From the NCBI GenBank assembly GCA_020002185.1, contig CM034542.1, positions 57,437,773-57,501,772 on the forward strand: a stretch of 64,000 nt of DNA, given 5' to 3'. Position 1 is the first letter of the stretch. Each line of letters starts with the position of its first letter. Position numbers and translations under genes: made by a program. This DNA comes from Paraescarpia echinospica. Lineage: Eukaryota; Annelida; Polychaeta; Sabellida; Siboglinidae. Below are positions 46,141 to 57,883 of the stretch, in pieces. The notes under the pieces are model-generated. The model had not been told where the DNA came from. It searched no databases and was given only the letters and a program-made list of their open reading frames with translations.

Positions 46141-46860
46141 TAACTTAGAGCGGGGGATTGGCAGTAACGTTCGATTAAATCAAAGATTAAGACACGGCAA
46201 ACTGTATACATATATGACAAGGAATCTTGTGTTGTCATGTATTGAGAAACTGTTCAAATGCCAGCAGATCGTTGGGAAGTAAGTGGCTTGCACAGAGGTC
46301 GCTCCCACCCCGAAGTGAAGAATTGAGAAACCAAGGAAGACTCCTGTTATAAGACATCTTTGGCATGTGTGCGCAGTCACCGTCTCGTCCCAGAGGTGAC
46401 ATAGTCCGGCAGCCAAAGTGGGATTTTTGGTCCAACCTTGCACTAAATGCACACAATGGATTTTTCATTATTTTGTATCTTCCGACAATGGAGAATCATA
46501 ATCTGAAGAGTGACAAGTTGTCACCCTTGAGCGTTTAGCAGAAATGGCTTGTTTCTAAGGCAACTTTATCTCACCTCTGGGCATAAATGAGAAACACGAA
46601 TATATGCATATATTAGTAACTATGACAGATGTTATATTCACTAATGTGTCCATTTCTGTGTTTTTCGACGTGATGAATCCACTGGACACGCTATATTGAT
46701 GATCTAAGGTCAAGGTCATACGTAAATGTCAAGGTCAAACCTAAAATATACACCAGTTGCATAAAATATTATGAAACGAAGTGTAATATGCCAGAGTTCG
46801 TACACACAAAAACTCTCACACATACACACGCTTGCAATCACAGGCACGCGCGTAAACACA
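46031..46860 (+). repeat. Left long inverted repeat
   Basis: Starts AATTGTTGGACTCTCCATAA. Landmarks shared with the right arm include GCGGGGGATTGG, GTTCGATTAAATCAAAGATT, AGGAAGACTCCTGTTATAAG, ATAAATGAGAAACACG, ATATGCATATATTAG and AAGGTCAAGGTCATACGTAA. It fades in a CACACA-rich stretch. Confidence 0.85.
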
Positions 46861-47361
46861 TAACAAAGTTATATTGAAAGTACATTATAACAAAACCAAA
46901 TGACTGACTATTTTTCGAAACAGGTGAATGTAGCAATCGATCGGGCGGTAACTACGTGTAATACTATTAGTGCGTGTTGAATGTATTATACATTATGTTA
47001 ATTAATAAACTGTTAATTGTATCTATTTATTTAACTCTAACAACTCGCACACATATTCCGTTGCTCATTCCCAGGTTTTTACTTTACAAGTCCACCATTA
47101 TTGCTAACCTACACCAAACCATTTAAAGTCAGTACACGGTGGACGCGGTAAGTTTTTAATTTTATTCCAACATAGCGCAGACATGTGTTATAATTATTCA
47201 GTGCATACACCGAGCGGCCGACAGAAATTGGCATGGCTGATATTAAAACACGTCGCTAAATCAAAAGACGGCTCGGCCGGGTTGAAACGAAACACACAAC
47301 GTGACGCATGTTGCTCTTGGCGTTGTTATCTGTTGCCTTGATATAATTTCGGATAACAAGA

Positions 47362-50300
47362 ATGGAGTATGTATTCAGTAGAGTTGATACACGCACTCAT
47401 CCCAATAAGCCGTTATTAGTTTACACAGAACGACGGTTATCTAGTATCATAGAGGCAAGCGAAATCAGGGACGATGGATTGCACATCGACATTTCTGAGA
47501 CTCTATCAGATGACCCCAGTTTCACACCATACTTTCACAAAGGTTGTATTTGTACATATACTTCAAAGTTACATTTAAGTAGGTTATGAAAATCGAAATG
47601 CCATTCCACTTCCCCACTACGTCCAAGAAAACGTTAATTTCGTTCCGACCTCCATGATTTTGAAATTAAGAAACATTGCTTCTTTTGTGGAACTAAATGT
47701 ATACCAAATGACAAACATCCTAATCGTCAGAAACGGGTTGTCGTATGTAGAATTGCTGACCGAGTCCATCAGAAGCCATTCAAGACAGCTGTACTGGAGA
47801 CGTGGAGATCAGTGGGCTAGTGAAGTATCAGTGAGTGTAGGAGGAGCTGTCAATGGTCTGCATGCAGTTGATGCTAGATACCACTATGACTGCAACACCA
47901 AATTTTTGGCACCCAAATTGGTACAGCTTGCTTCAAGTCGTACTGAAGTTCTTGGAAAAGTTTCGAAAGACCCAACATATAATAAACTCATTTCTGACAT
48001 AGGTGCGGATCGATCGCCCATAAGAAATGCATCTGAAATATACAACTGTTATCAAAGATTTGGAGGCACCGTCATGTCCAGAAGAACACTACTGAGTGTA
48101 GTGTCTACGCATTTTGCAGATGATCTCCTCATTTTTAAAGCAACAGGCATTTCAAGTATAGTTCTGTTTTGTGATAAAGCCAAGGATGTCTTCAGTGTGA
48201 CGAGGCATACTTTATAGAGTTGCAGTGAATATTACACGGGCAGACCCAGAACGATTCAACAATTTCATTTTACGCTTGGGGGGATGTCTGGTGTCATGGC
48301 TGTCTGATGTCATGGAATATGCTTTTAGAGGGGTTGCCCACATGCTGACAGGCATGCGGTTTCCACAGAACTTCCGAGCACTGAGGATGGTGATGGAGGG
48401 ACTTCTTTATAGCATGGTGCAGCAAGTTGACGAGACAATTAGCTTAATGTATGAGCTAGAAAAAACAGAGCTAACCAAAGCAGAACCACGAAACTCTGGG
48501 TAGATATGTTGATCAAACCTGTTGTACTAATGATGCTGTTTTGTCGAGCTGAGAAGGAAGCAGACTGGGCACTTCATCTGTTTGCTGTGGAGTATATAAT
48601 GTCCTACTTATTTGCTGCTCGTCACCCAAATTATGCTCACTATGGCCTTTATTATATGGGCTCATTTGCGATGCCAACAGACATCTTCGTAAGGTTCATG
48701 AATGGAGATCATGTTACCCGGAACACTACAGGCATATGTAATGGCATGTGGACGGACATGACGATCAAAACAACTTTCATGCGGTATGGAAAGGGACCCA
48801 ATGATATAATTGATGTCATGCTGAAACCAAACACCATGAAGACGTGGGCCCTCAGTCTTCATACTTGCAGTGTCCTATACAAAGACATTCCTGACATGAC
48901 CTACGGTGAGAAATCTTCACAAAGAGGAAACGAAAGCTCGGCTGACATCAGATGATAAAGACAGATCGAAAATCAAACAGAAATTGCAAGAGTCGATTGA
49001 TCCACTTGATCCGCCCACTCACCCAAATGACAACATCATCCACATTGTGAGTGGCAGAATAGCTACTGAACCTGCGGTGAATGTACTTGAAGCTGCGTCA
49101 GTGGGTCAGCAGATGATGAACCAGTATGAAAGCAGTTGGCCTCTCGGGTTCCACGATACTCTTTCCAGACAAGTGCATATCATGGCAGCCATGAAACGAC
49201 ACATCAAAGTAGGCTCCACAAAGGTATACGACACCAATTTGATTTATTCGCGCATCATTGGTCTGCAGGCTTCTGACAGAGACATGGACATTGAGAAGGC
49301 TCTGAAATACGAGTTGGCCCCGATGCCTACTCTAATATTCACCAACGCTGGTGAAATGAGATTAGCAATAAACAATTCAACACTAAAGAACAAGCTCAAA
49401 GTTGCGCCGGCAAGAACTGCACCCATAGCTACCAGTGTGATAATCGATGAATCAGCCATATTGTGAGAAGTTCATTGGCAAATACAAGACACAGTGCAAC
49501 AATTTATTGACAACTTTGTTGCATATGTGGCAAGAAAGATGAAGGATTCTGATGTGTATTTGATTTTTAACAGATACGTCGACTACAGTAACAAAGGTGT
49601 CACCCGTACAGCAAGAGTGAAAGAAGCAAGCAGATACCACCAACTCTCACGCTCGATGCTACTCCCATCACAGAAAGTTGTGTTAACTGTGACATATAAC
49701 AAAGTACAACTGATCGATCTGATCGTTGAGACACTACGGGAACAAGGAAAACAGTTAAAAACGATGCGCCACAAACTTGCGGTAACAGGAAGAGATCCGG
49801 TCCCTGTAGAAATCAACAACAGCATAATTATTGACCGGGAAGACATGAGAAACACCCATGAAGAGGCTGGTGTGATTATCATCCACTAGTTGATGTTCGT
49901 TGTGGAAGCTGATTCTATGAACTATAATATCAGTGTCATTTCGGATGATACTGACGTGTTCGTACTATTAATCCACTTCTACCAACAGAGAAACATCACC
50001 TGCCCTGTAACGATGGAAGCCACATCCACAGACAGGACATGCATTGACATCCAAGCAAGTGCGCACTTGCACAGAACATTGCTGGACGACTAGTAGCAGC
50101 TAACGCCTTGTCAGGCTGTGACACAGTGGCTCAGTACTGTGGCATTGGAAAGGCTAAAAAAGTGAGTCCTTTAATCAGGCTATCAATTTTCGGAACTGGG
50201 CGAGCCTACACCTCAAATTGCAGATGTAGTCCAACAATCTACAACATTCATAGCTGCTTGCTATGGATTTGCTGAAGCCACAACTACGACCGATGTGCGC

Positions 50301-50675
50301 TACAAGATGTGGAAATTGAAAACTGCAAGGGCAAATATTATCTCGGCTCTAAAGCTGAGGTATCTGCTTCCCACCAAAGAGGCCTTTCGACTAAATGTGA
50401 TGAGAGCTCACTTCCAAACCTACATCTGGAAACATGCTACCCAGGCTATTCCACCTGACATAGCTCCTCTCCAACTTGGATGGACAGCGGAAGACATTTT
50501 GACACCCATTAACTGTACTTGCAACAACTGTAGATCATCTAGATGCTCGTGTTCGTCGGCAGTGTTGCCATGTTCATTGTTCTGCCACTGTGAAGGTGGA
50601 GTGGACTGCTGCAATGAACACACGATGGTAGTACAATATGCTTCTGACGAGGAAGATGAAAATGCAGAATCATAA
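47362..50675 (+). pseudogene. Decayed gene of about 1,100 codons: zinc-binding N-part, FEN1/XPG-like C-part, Cys-rich tail
   Basis: ATG at 47362 opens MEYVFSRVDTRTHP. A cysteine/histidine block lies at 47540-47570 (HKGCICTYTSK), another at 47660-47700 in a shifted frame (HCFFCGTKC). Then LHAVDARYHYDCNTKF (47860), RLGG (48276), RFMNGDHVTRN and GMWTDMTIKTTFMRYGKGPN (48690-48800), THPNDNIIHIVSGRI (49017), SSWPLGFHDTLSRQ (49134), HIKVGSTKVYD (49202), HKLAVTGRDPVPVEIN (49770). ISDDTDVFVLLIHF (49936) and ALSGCDTVAQYCGIGKAKK (50104) resemble the aspartate pair and the G-C-D-x...G-I-G-K segment of FEN1/XPG nucleases. The end (50505-50640) is CxC-type: CTCNNC, CSC, C...CHC...CC. Damage: TGA 49464 (where tryptophan is likely), TAG 49887 (glutamine likely), and frameshifts near 47650, 47815, 48200, 48300, 48920, 50060 and 50200. 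I recall this as a multicopy invertebrate family. The link to Academ-type transposons, known to pair a transposase with an XPG-type nuclease, is inference. Confidence 0.7.
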
Positions 50676-50929
50676 ACAACAAGATAAGTTGACTGAATAA
50701 ATGATTCATTCCACAATATCACAAGGTATATATAGTAGCATTGTTTTGGCATGACGTTGGCATTTAGGTAACATAACATGTCCAACGGATTCCCCAAGTC
50801 GAATAACACAAATATACAGTCATAGTTGTTCATACATGCGTATATTCGTTTTTCTCATCGATGCCAAGCTGTGAGATACACTGCCACTTTCGGTTTGCTA
50901 TAATATAATGTTAATATAGTTTTAATTTG
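50676..50929. other. Spacer between the pseudogene and the right arm
   Basis: AT-rich, with no further coding signal. Would hold the 3' untranslated region of the pseudogene. Confidence 0.4.
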
Positions 50930-52160
50930 TGTGTGTGTGAGTGCGTGCGTGCGTGCATGCGTATGTGTGAGTGTGTTTTGTGTTTTCGAATTCTGTGGCA
51001 TATTATGCTTCGTTTCATAATATTTCATGAAACTGGTGTGGAATATGTTTGGTTTGACCTTGACATTTACGTATGACCTTGACCTTATATTGTCAATATA
51101 GCATGACCAATGGATTCGTCACACCGAAAAACGTAGAAATGGACAGATTAGTGAATATAATATATGTCACAGTTGCTAATATATGCATATATCCGTGTTT
51201 CTCATTTATGCCAAAAAGTGAGAGAGGGTTGCCATAGAAACCAGCCATTTCGGCAAAACGCCCAAGGGTGACCGCTTGTCACCCTTCGGATTCGGATTCT
51301 CCATAGTGTAAAGATACGAAATCAACAAAAAACCATTGTGGGACCTTTAGTGCATGGTTATCTCCAACTTCCTTTGGGCTAACACTCATCTTGACAAACA
51401 ACAATAATCGTCAGTCAATAACTTGCACCTTGTCACCCGCAGTGAACAAGATGCACACTTTTACCTCCTGTTGCCTCACCGATGAATGCGCGAAATGTAT
51501 CTGTCTATTACTCTATGTTGTCTATATTTACGTAGGAAACAAACTTAGATTTGGTCCGTGTTCCCGCAAGTGTAATTTAGTCTGACGTCACAGGAAGTCT
51601 GCCTGGATGTGTTTAATAAACAGCGATGTTTTGATGGTTAAAAATCGTCCATCCCAGGTTGTCGATCTAGATTCTAGACTACAATCAGATGAAAGCAACA
51701 GGAGGTAAAACGTCCGAGTGCATCTCGGTCAATGCGGGTGACAAGGTGCAAGTTATTGACTGACGATCATTGTTGTTTGTCTAAATGAGTGTCACCACTG
51801 GGGCGAGAAGGTGACTGCGCACACACGCCAAATATATCTTATAACAGGAGTCTTCCTTGGTTTCTCAATTCTTCACATCCGAGCGGGAGCGAACCCTGTG
51901 CAAGCCATTTAATTCCCAACGATCTGTTGGCATTTCAACAGTTTCTCAAAACATGACAACACAAGATTCCTTGTCATATATGTACACAGTTTGCCCTTTC
52001 TTAATCTTTGATTTAATCGAACGTTACTACCAATCCCCCGCTCTAAGCTAACATATAAACTAGCAATTTAACAAGATTTAACAATATTGCCGACCAAAGC
52101 TATAAGTTCCAAACCGCATGCGGACAAGGAAGCATTTGGCTTATGGAGAGTCCAACAATT
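50930..52160 (-). repeat. Right long inverted repeat
   Basis: Reverse complement of 46031-46860 with substitutions and small indels, split by the nested TIR element at 51382-51792. Just outside it, 52166-52202 repeats a short inner piece (TTTCTCAATTCTTCA...GCGGGAGCGAAC). Confidence 0.85.
51382..51792. mobile_element. Nested 0.4-kb TIR element (MITE)
   Basis: Ends ACACTCAT and ATGAGTGT, with inverted repeats of about 90 bp (51382-51474 against 51695-51792) sharing GACAAACAACAAT, ATCGTCAGTCAATAACTTGC, ACCTTGTCACCCGCA and TTTTACCTCCTGTTGC. It is absent at the matching place in the left arm (after GGTGACA, near 46404), which confirms insertion after the arms formed. Confidence 0.8.
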
Positions 52161-52419
52161 GTCCAGTTTCTCAATTCTTCATTTCGTGGCGGGAGCGAAC
52201 TCAGAAACCAAAGGACGGGTTGAGTTTATTCTTGAAATGTATCCTTATTATAATTAAAGTAACATCACCGGTACTGGTTACGAAAGATAGTGTGAATCGT
52301 TTGACAGGACAGAAGAACACACGGAACTCTCCTAGATGAGGCCCACCTATCAAGCAACGAATATATCATCATGCAAAACACCAGCAACTATATTAACCGT
52401 ATGTAACCCTAACCATCCA

Positions 52420-53833
52420 GCCAGGGGTGGTGACTATACACCACCCCTGGCAGAGATTCTCACAAGCCAGGGATGGTGATTATACACTATCCCTAGCAGA
52501 GATCCTCACAAGCCAGGGGTGGTGACTAGACACTACCCCTGGCAGAGATCTTCACAAGCCAGGGGTGGTGACAATACACTACCCCTGACAGAGATCCTCA
52601 CAAGCCAGGGATGGTGATTATACACTACCCCTAGCAGAGATCCTCACAAGCTAGGGGTGGTGACTATACACTACCCCTGGCAGAAATCCTCACAAGCCAG
52701 GGATGGTGATTATACACTACCCCAAGCAGAGATCCTCACAAGCCAGGGGTGGTGACTATACATTACCACTGGCAGAGATCCTCACAAGCCAGGGATGGTA
52801 ATTATACACTACCCCTAGCAGAGATCCTCACAAGCCAGGGGTGGTGACTAGACACTACCCCTGGCAGAGATCCTCACAAGCCAGGGATGGTGACTATACA
52901 CTACCCCTAGCAGAGATCCTCACAAGCCAGGGGTGGTGACTAGAGACTACCCCTAGCAGAGATCCTCACAAGCCAGGGGTGGTGACTATACACTACCCCT
53001 GGCAGAGATCCTCACAAGCCAGGAGTGGTGACTAGACACTACCCCTGGCAGAGATCCTCACAAGCCAGGGGTGGTGACTATACACTACCCCTGGCAGAGA
53101 TCCTCACAAGCCAGGGATGGTGACTATACACTACCCCTGGCAGAGATCCTCACAAGCCAGGGGTGGTGATTATACACTACCCCTGGCAGAGATCCTCACA
53201 AGCCAGGCGTGGTGACTAGACACTATCCCTGACAGAGATCCTCACAAGCCAGGGGTGGTGACTATACACTACCCCTGGCAGAGATCCTCACAAGCCAAGG
53301 GTGGTGACTAGACACTACCCCTGGCAGAGATCCTCACAAGCCAGGGGTGGTGACTAGAGACTACCCCTAGCAGAGATCCTCACAAGCCAGGGTGGTGACA
53401 ATACACTACCCCTAGCAGAGATCCTCACAAGCCAGGGGTGGTGACTAGACACTACCCCTGGCAGAGATCCTCACAAGCCAGGAGTGGTGACTAGACACTA
53501 CCCCTGGCAGAGATCCTCACAAGCCAGGGGTGGTGACTATACACTACCCCTGGCAGAGATCCTCACAAGCCAGGGATGGTGACTATACATTACCCCTGGC
53601 AGAGATCCTCACAAGCCAGGGGTGGTGAATATACACTACCCCTGGCAGAGATCCTCACAAGCCAGGGGTGGTGACTATACACTACCCCTGGCAGAGATCC
53701 TCACAAGCCAGGGGTGGTGACTAGACACTGTCCCTGGCAGAGATCCTCACAAGCCAGGGGTGGTGACTATACACTATCCCTGGCAGAGATCCTCACATGC
53801 CAGGAGTTGTGACTATACATTACCCCTGGCAGA
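52420..53833. repeat. 46-bp tandem array of hairpin units, about 31 copies
   Basis: Each unit is CCAGGGGTGGTG-ACTATA-CACTACCCCTGG followed by a 16-bp linker (CAGAGATCCTCACAAG). The two 12-bp arms pair with a 6-nt loop; the first copy pairs perfectly, and most others have one G-T position that still pairs as G-U in RNA. Variants such as GGGATGG facing CTATCCC keep pairing. It is not a CRISPR array: the linker is constant and the organism is eukaryotic. Confidence 0.93.
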
Positions 53834-53834
53834 A

Positions 53835-53999
53835 TGTATAGCTGTACTTTATCCTGTAAGTATCCGTCTTTCCGGATCTTGCTGAATCAGTTGTACAGCT
53901 GTTCTTTGTTCTGTAAGTATCCGTCTCTCCCGGTCTTGCTGAATCAGTTGAACAGCTGTATTTTGTCCTATAAATACCCGTCTCTCCCGGTCTTGCTGT
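53835..53999. repeat. 57-bp tandem repeat, about 2.9 copies
   Basis: The unit begins TGTACAGCTGTTCTTTGTTC and ends TCTTGCTGAATCAGT. Starts two bases after the end of the hairpin array. A minus-strand frame across it (19 residues per unit) is only a repeat artefact. Confidence 0.85.
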
Positions 54000-54965
54000 G
54001 GGAACCATGAAAATGTTATGATGCTCAAACGCCTCTCCTCACATCAAAGAGCAGTTCCGGGAAACCTCAATATAATTACCAATGCAACCATTCTCACGAG
54101 CCGTTCTGTATATTCAAATCATTATTTCTACCTTCAAGCATTACTTATAACGTGAGCCACGGCTGGCTGAAACGAAAACTAGCTAACGATATTGTTGTAT
54201 AAGGTTAACTTAAGGACATCTAACAGGGAGAGAGCTTCCAGCTACCGCTCCATGTACAAATGAATGCATGTCAGTGATGTCAATCTTGTCAAAAGTACCT
54301 TCAACCTAACCCTATCCATAATTCCAAACCTAACCGTAGACTTAAACCTAAACCTAATTCATTTTGCACATCAGACCAACCATAAAATGGCACTTGTACG
54401 TGGCGGTGTAGCAGGAAGCTGTCTCCATCTGCCAGAGTGGTGTAGTCAGCAGCGCCACCAGACGAGTGAGGATGGACGATTGCTGATATGAGACTACCAA
54501 CGCAAGAGTACTACTCAGAGCTTTGTCGTGGGAAGCGATCACCAGCAGGACAGACAAGCACTGAACACGTGAACTCACCGAACAACTTGGAATCCGAATC
54601 GCATTACCCAATAATAAAAGACACAAATTCGTTCAAGTTCAACAGACTAGCAACTATATCCACAGCGCATGGGGCTAGAATGATGGGAGCCATTGACACC
54701 TCACACAAGCCACCCTCTGGTTATAAGTGTAGTCACTGCGGAACATTGCAACGTGCAAGGATCGCACTGACAACCCACGAAACCTGCAGTACACGGAAAG
54801 ATCATCATCGCTTCAACAGATCCTTGATGATAACGAGTTTAGTTGTGTCTATTTGGGACAGGCTTTGTGAAATACGGGAGTTTTCAAATTGCGACCTGCA
54901 GTATTTTTTAAACTAGTGCATGCTTACAAAACCACCAAACGTCGGTCGCCGACCGAAACTGGTGC
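54000..54965 (+). other. Weak coding candidate with one zinc-finger-like motif
   Basis: The frame 54488-54916 (142 codons) contains GYKCSHCGTLQRARIALTTH followed by ETC, a C-x2-C...H-x3-C finger-like motif. There are no companion fingers and no splice evidence. 54300-54350 is a CCTAACC/CTAAACC-rich stretch. It may be a pseudogene or chance. Confidence 0.3.
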
Positions 54966-54967
54966 GT

Positions 54968-55300
54968 ATAATAATAATAATAATAACTTTACTTAGACAC
55001 TCATTTTTAAAGTTCAACTCTGTTCAGTGGTGTTAACAATGTTTCTAAAATACTAATACTTATGTAATGATTAATAGAGGTACTAAAATGTGAGTAATAA
55101 AATAAAACGTCTATAAAGTTGCTAAATTAAAACTGCTAAACAATCATGATCTAAAGCTATAATTCAATAGACATTACAGACAACAATTACGGTATGATAT
55201 TGTGGATAATTACCTTAAATAAAAATTTAAAATATATGATAATAATAAATAAATATACAATAAAATATTAATAAATAAAATTATATCGGCTTTTAATACA
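54968..55300 (-). mobile_element. Probable retroelement 3' end (ATT-tailed)
   Basis: ATAATAATAATAATAACTTT at the left edge, read on the minus strand as a trinucleotide tail, is the typical 3' end of CR1/L2-type LINEs. The rest is AT-rich with no coding frame. Confidence 0.4.
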
Positions 55301-55304
55301 CTCG

Positions 55305-55590
55305 ATCACACATCGCGTGGCGCGTACTTCCAACTGTTCCGCATCGCCAAAATACGCGCAAGACTCACAACTAAGACGTGTAAGACTCTAGTGCACTCGC
55401 TCGTGACGTCAAGAATAGACCACGGCAACGCGGTGCTCCACGGTATCAGTGACCGCCTGATGCATCGCCCGGAGATGGTACAGCGCACTGCGGTCAGAGT
55501 AGCTCCACAGATCCACCGCTGCGACCGACATCAGAGCATCACTGCAGGACTTAAATTTCCTCACTGGCTACCAGTGAAGTGACGCACAGA
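55305..55590 (+). mobile_element. LINE reverse-transcriptase C-terminal fragment
   Basis: Plus-strand reading IAKIRARLTTKTCKTLVHSL, VTSRIDHGNAVLHGISDRLM, MVQRTAVRVAPQ, GLKFPHWLPVK is the conserved post-palm segment of CR1/L2-like LINEs (compare SLHWLPVRYR at 41 kb). 5' and 3' truncated. Confidence 0.82.
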
Positions 55591-55599
55591 GTAGCCATG

Positions 55600-56440
55600 G
55601 TTACTACTGTTATTGTTTGCGTACGTCCATGTATCAACAAAGAGTAAGCACAAACAATAAACATATACTCCGATCTGCATCTACACTTCCTTATGTCAAA
55701 TGACTTCCTCGAAACACGGTTCTATCGATATGTTCTATCTTGCTTGGTTTCTTCTTTTCCAAGCCTGTGTCGCGTTTCCCATGTCCTCGTGATTCCTCTT
55801 GTTTTGGTAACCTGTGTACAAAACAGAGGTTTATTGTCTCCCCTAGCGTGGTGGCCTGAGAAACGTATTCGTTATTTTCTGATCTTGCTGGTTTTCCTAG
55901 CTCGCCGCCAAACGTATGCAATGGTAATATCGGGTGTTCATCATGAATATCGACGAAATCGGTAATTTTTATTATTTAATCTTATTGATGATAGTGAAAT
56001 TATCTTTCATAATTAATTCTTATAATATTTACTGAAAGGTAGAGAATGGTTTCGGATTTGTCTGTAGGGGCCTACTGTTTGGCTTGTAAGAAAGTTAGAA
56101 CCTTCATACGAAGAAACTTTACATAGTTATGTATCATTGTTCCCAGCGAGCTGCTTGTCTTCTGTAATGTACCGAGTAACGTTTAATTTGATACATTCTA
56201 CATATAACGTCCCCGTACGGGCGGGTGGGCCACAACACTGTTTTCTCATGCGCGCCCAGCGGTAAACGATCCCAGTACGTTAGCGGCTAGCATCTAAGCA
56301 AAGTGCTTTTTAAATGATTAAATTGTTTATGAATAAATAATTCCATCATATATCTAATGGTGAATAGTTGTCGTACATTGTCGCGTTTGCTTAGAATTTT
56401 TGAAACTGAATAATTGTTCCATTGACCTTTAACGGCACAT
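55600..56440. other. Unassigned sequence
   Basis: No gene supported; short frames on both strands at 55691-55965 overlap each other. Confidence 0.45.
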
Positions 56441-56461
56441 CCACCCTCACACCTTCACCCC

Positions 56462-56672
<211 letters not shown>

Positions 56673-56999
56673 CCAGCACACACATGGAGTGGGATATTTT
56701 TCCCTGTACCTAGATTAGTAGATTGTAGAGTGTATATAAAAAGGTATTCATAGCAACATAATTCAAACGATATCTTTTAGACGACAGTTACCTTGTAAAT
56801 GCTTTCGTCAGGCAAAATTCGTCAGTACATGTTAGGTCTAATGACGTCAAATAGTCCCAGGATGTTTATTAAAACCGGATACCCGTGTACGAAGATAGTA
56901 GTTGATTTGTCTGGACCCCGGTCCTCTACCCCAACAATTTTAGTATTGCAACAGTGGTGGGTGGTATCAATATCAATCGCTATCAACTGAGTAAGTGCT

Positions 57000-57480
57000 G
57001 AAATATTCCGGTGAAATGTAGGCCCCTAGGCCACGTTTCCGGCCACTGCGACATTGTCATCGTCAATCATATCCAACAAGAGGAACAATCAGTATGTGTT
57101 TGCCGAGCGATCGACGGTGTCAGCGATCACCGATGGCGCGGAATGAGAGGTCGCCCAAACTGACGGATGATTGCGTTTAATGGCGCGTCACACAAACGCT
57201 GACACCGCGGCGCTAACCAAACGTCAACTCGTCGTCGACGTGAATCGTCGAAACGCAGCCAATTATCGCCCATCTGTATGCAAGGGAGGCGACGCTGCGC
57301 ATTGCAACGAACGCGATTCCGGTCTCTGTCGTGCTTGTTCCGCTTTATGACTGGTCGCTTCCCTTCATCGTTATTTGTCGGCGCGATCTGCAAGATTGGC
57401 GACGTAGGTTTACGAGTGCTGGCGTGGCTATTAATAAACGCAATTTTTTAAATTGCGCTTAGGAACACCCATGGGATTAA
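57000..57480 (-). other. GC-rich segment, possible very old Tc1-like fragment
   Basis: The minus frame 57393-57127 contains GDNWLRFDDSRRRRVDVW, which vaguely resembles the W..V.F.DES.F....DGR..V.R stretch of Tc1/mariner transposases, but the key catalytic DES is not intact and no other motif was found. Base composition is noticeably richer in CpG than its surroundings. Confidence 0.2.
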
Positions 57481-57630
57481 ACTGGACACGCTGTTGCATA
57501 CCGTGTAGTTGGTTTGTGTGCTGGTGCTTTCTTGCCCTGCTGGGAGTTTGTAGACGTGATTATTAAAGCCATTGAGATTTAAGGGAATATTACGTTAATA
57601 TTATCGGTATTAAATATATTTAATATACAC

Positions 57631-57783
57631 AGCTCAGTCACTCACTCACTCACTCACTCACTCACTCACTCACTCACTCACTCACTCACTCACTCACTCA
57701 CTCACTCACTCACTCACATACTCACTCACTCACTCACTCACTCACTCACATACTCACTCACTCATGCACTCACTCACTCACTC
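57631..57783. repeat. CTCA microsatellite
   Basis: About 37 CTCA tetranucleotides with a few CATA and ATG interruptions. Confidence 0.95.
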
Positions 57784-57883
57784 AATCTCTCTCTCTCTTC
57801 TCACGCTCTTCTCTTTCTTTTTTCTTTGCAATGTCTGTGTGCGTGCGCGTGCGTGCGTGTTCATGCGCGTGCATGTGTGTGCA

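Larger units (their letters stand above)
46031..52160 (+). mobile_element. Long-TIR transposon-like element with decayed nuclease-like gene
   Basis: About 6.1 kb. The left arm (46031-46860) aligns almost end to end with the reverse complement of the right arm (50930-52160), apart from a nested element in the right arm. The enclosed sequence has one gene track on the plus strand (47362-50675). No target duplication is visible. The outer limits are uncertain because the left arm starts six bases after the stop of a LINE, and part of the arm (46160-46270, 51890-52020) also resembles sequence 5' of the LINE fragment at 62260-62410. An inverted segmental duplication flanking an unrelated pseudogene is the alternative. 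Confidence 0.65.

Noticed and set aside
52420..53833. CRISPR-like array
   Set aside because: The hairpin unit and the linker are both constant, there are no unique spacers, and the genome is animal.
57127..57393. Tc1/mariner transposase gene
   Set aside because: Only one vague similarity segment and no intact catalytic motif; kept only as a low-confidence note.
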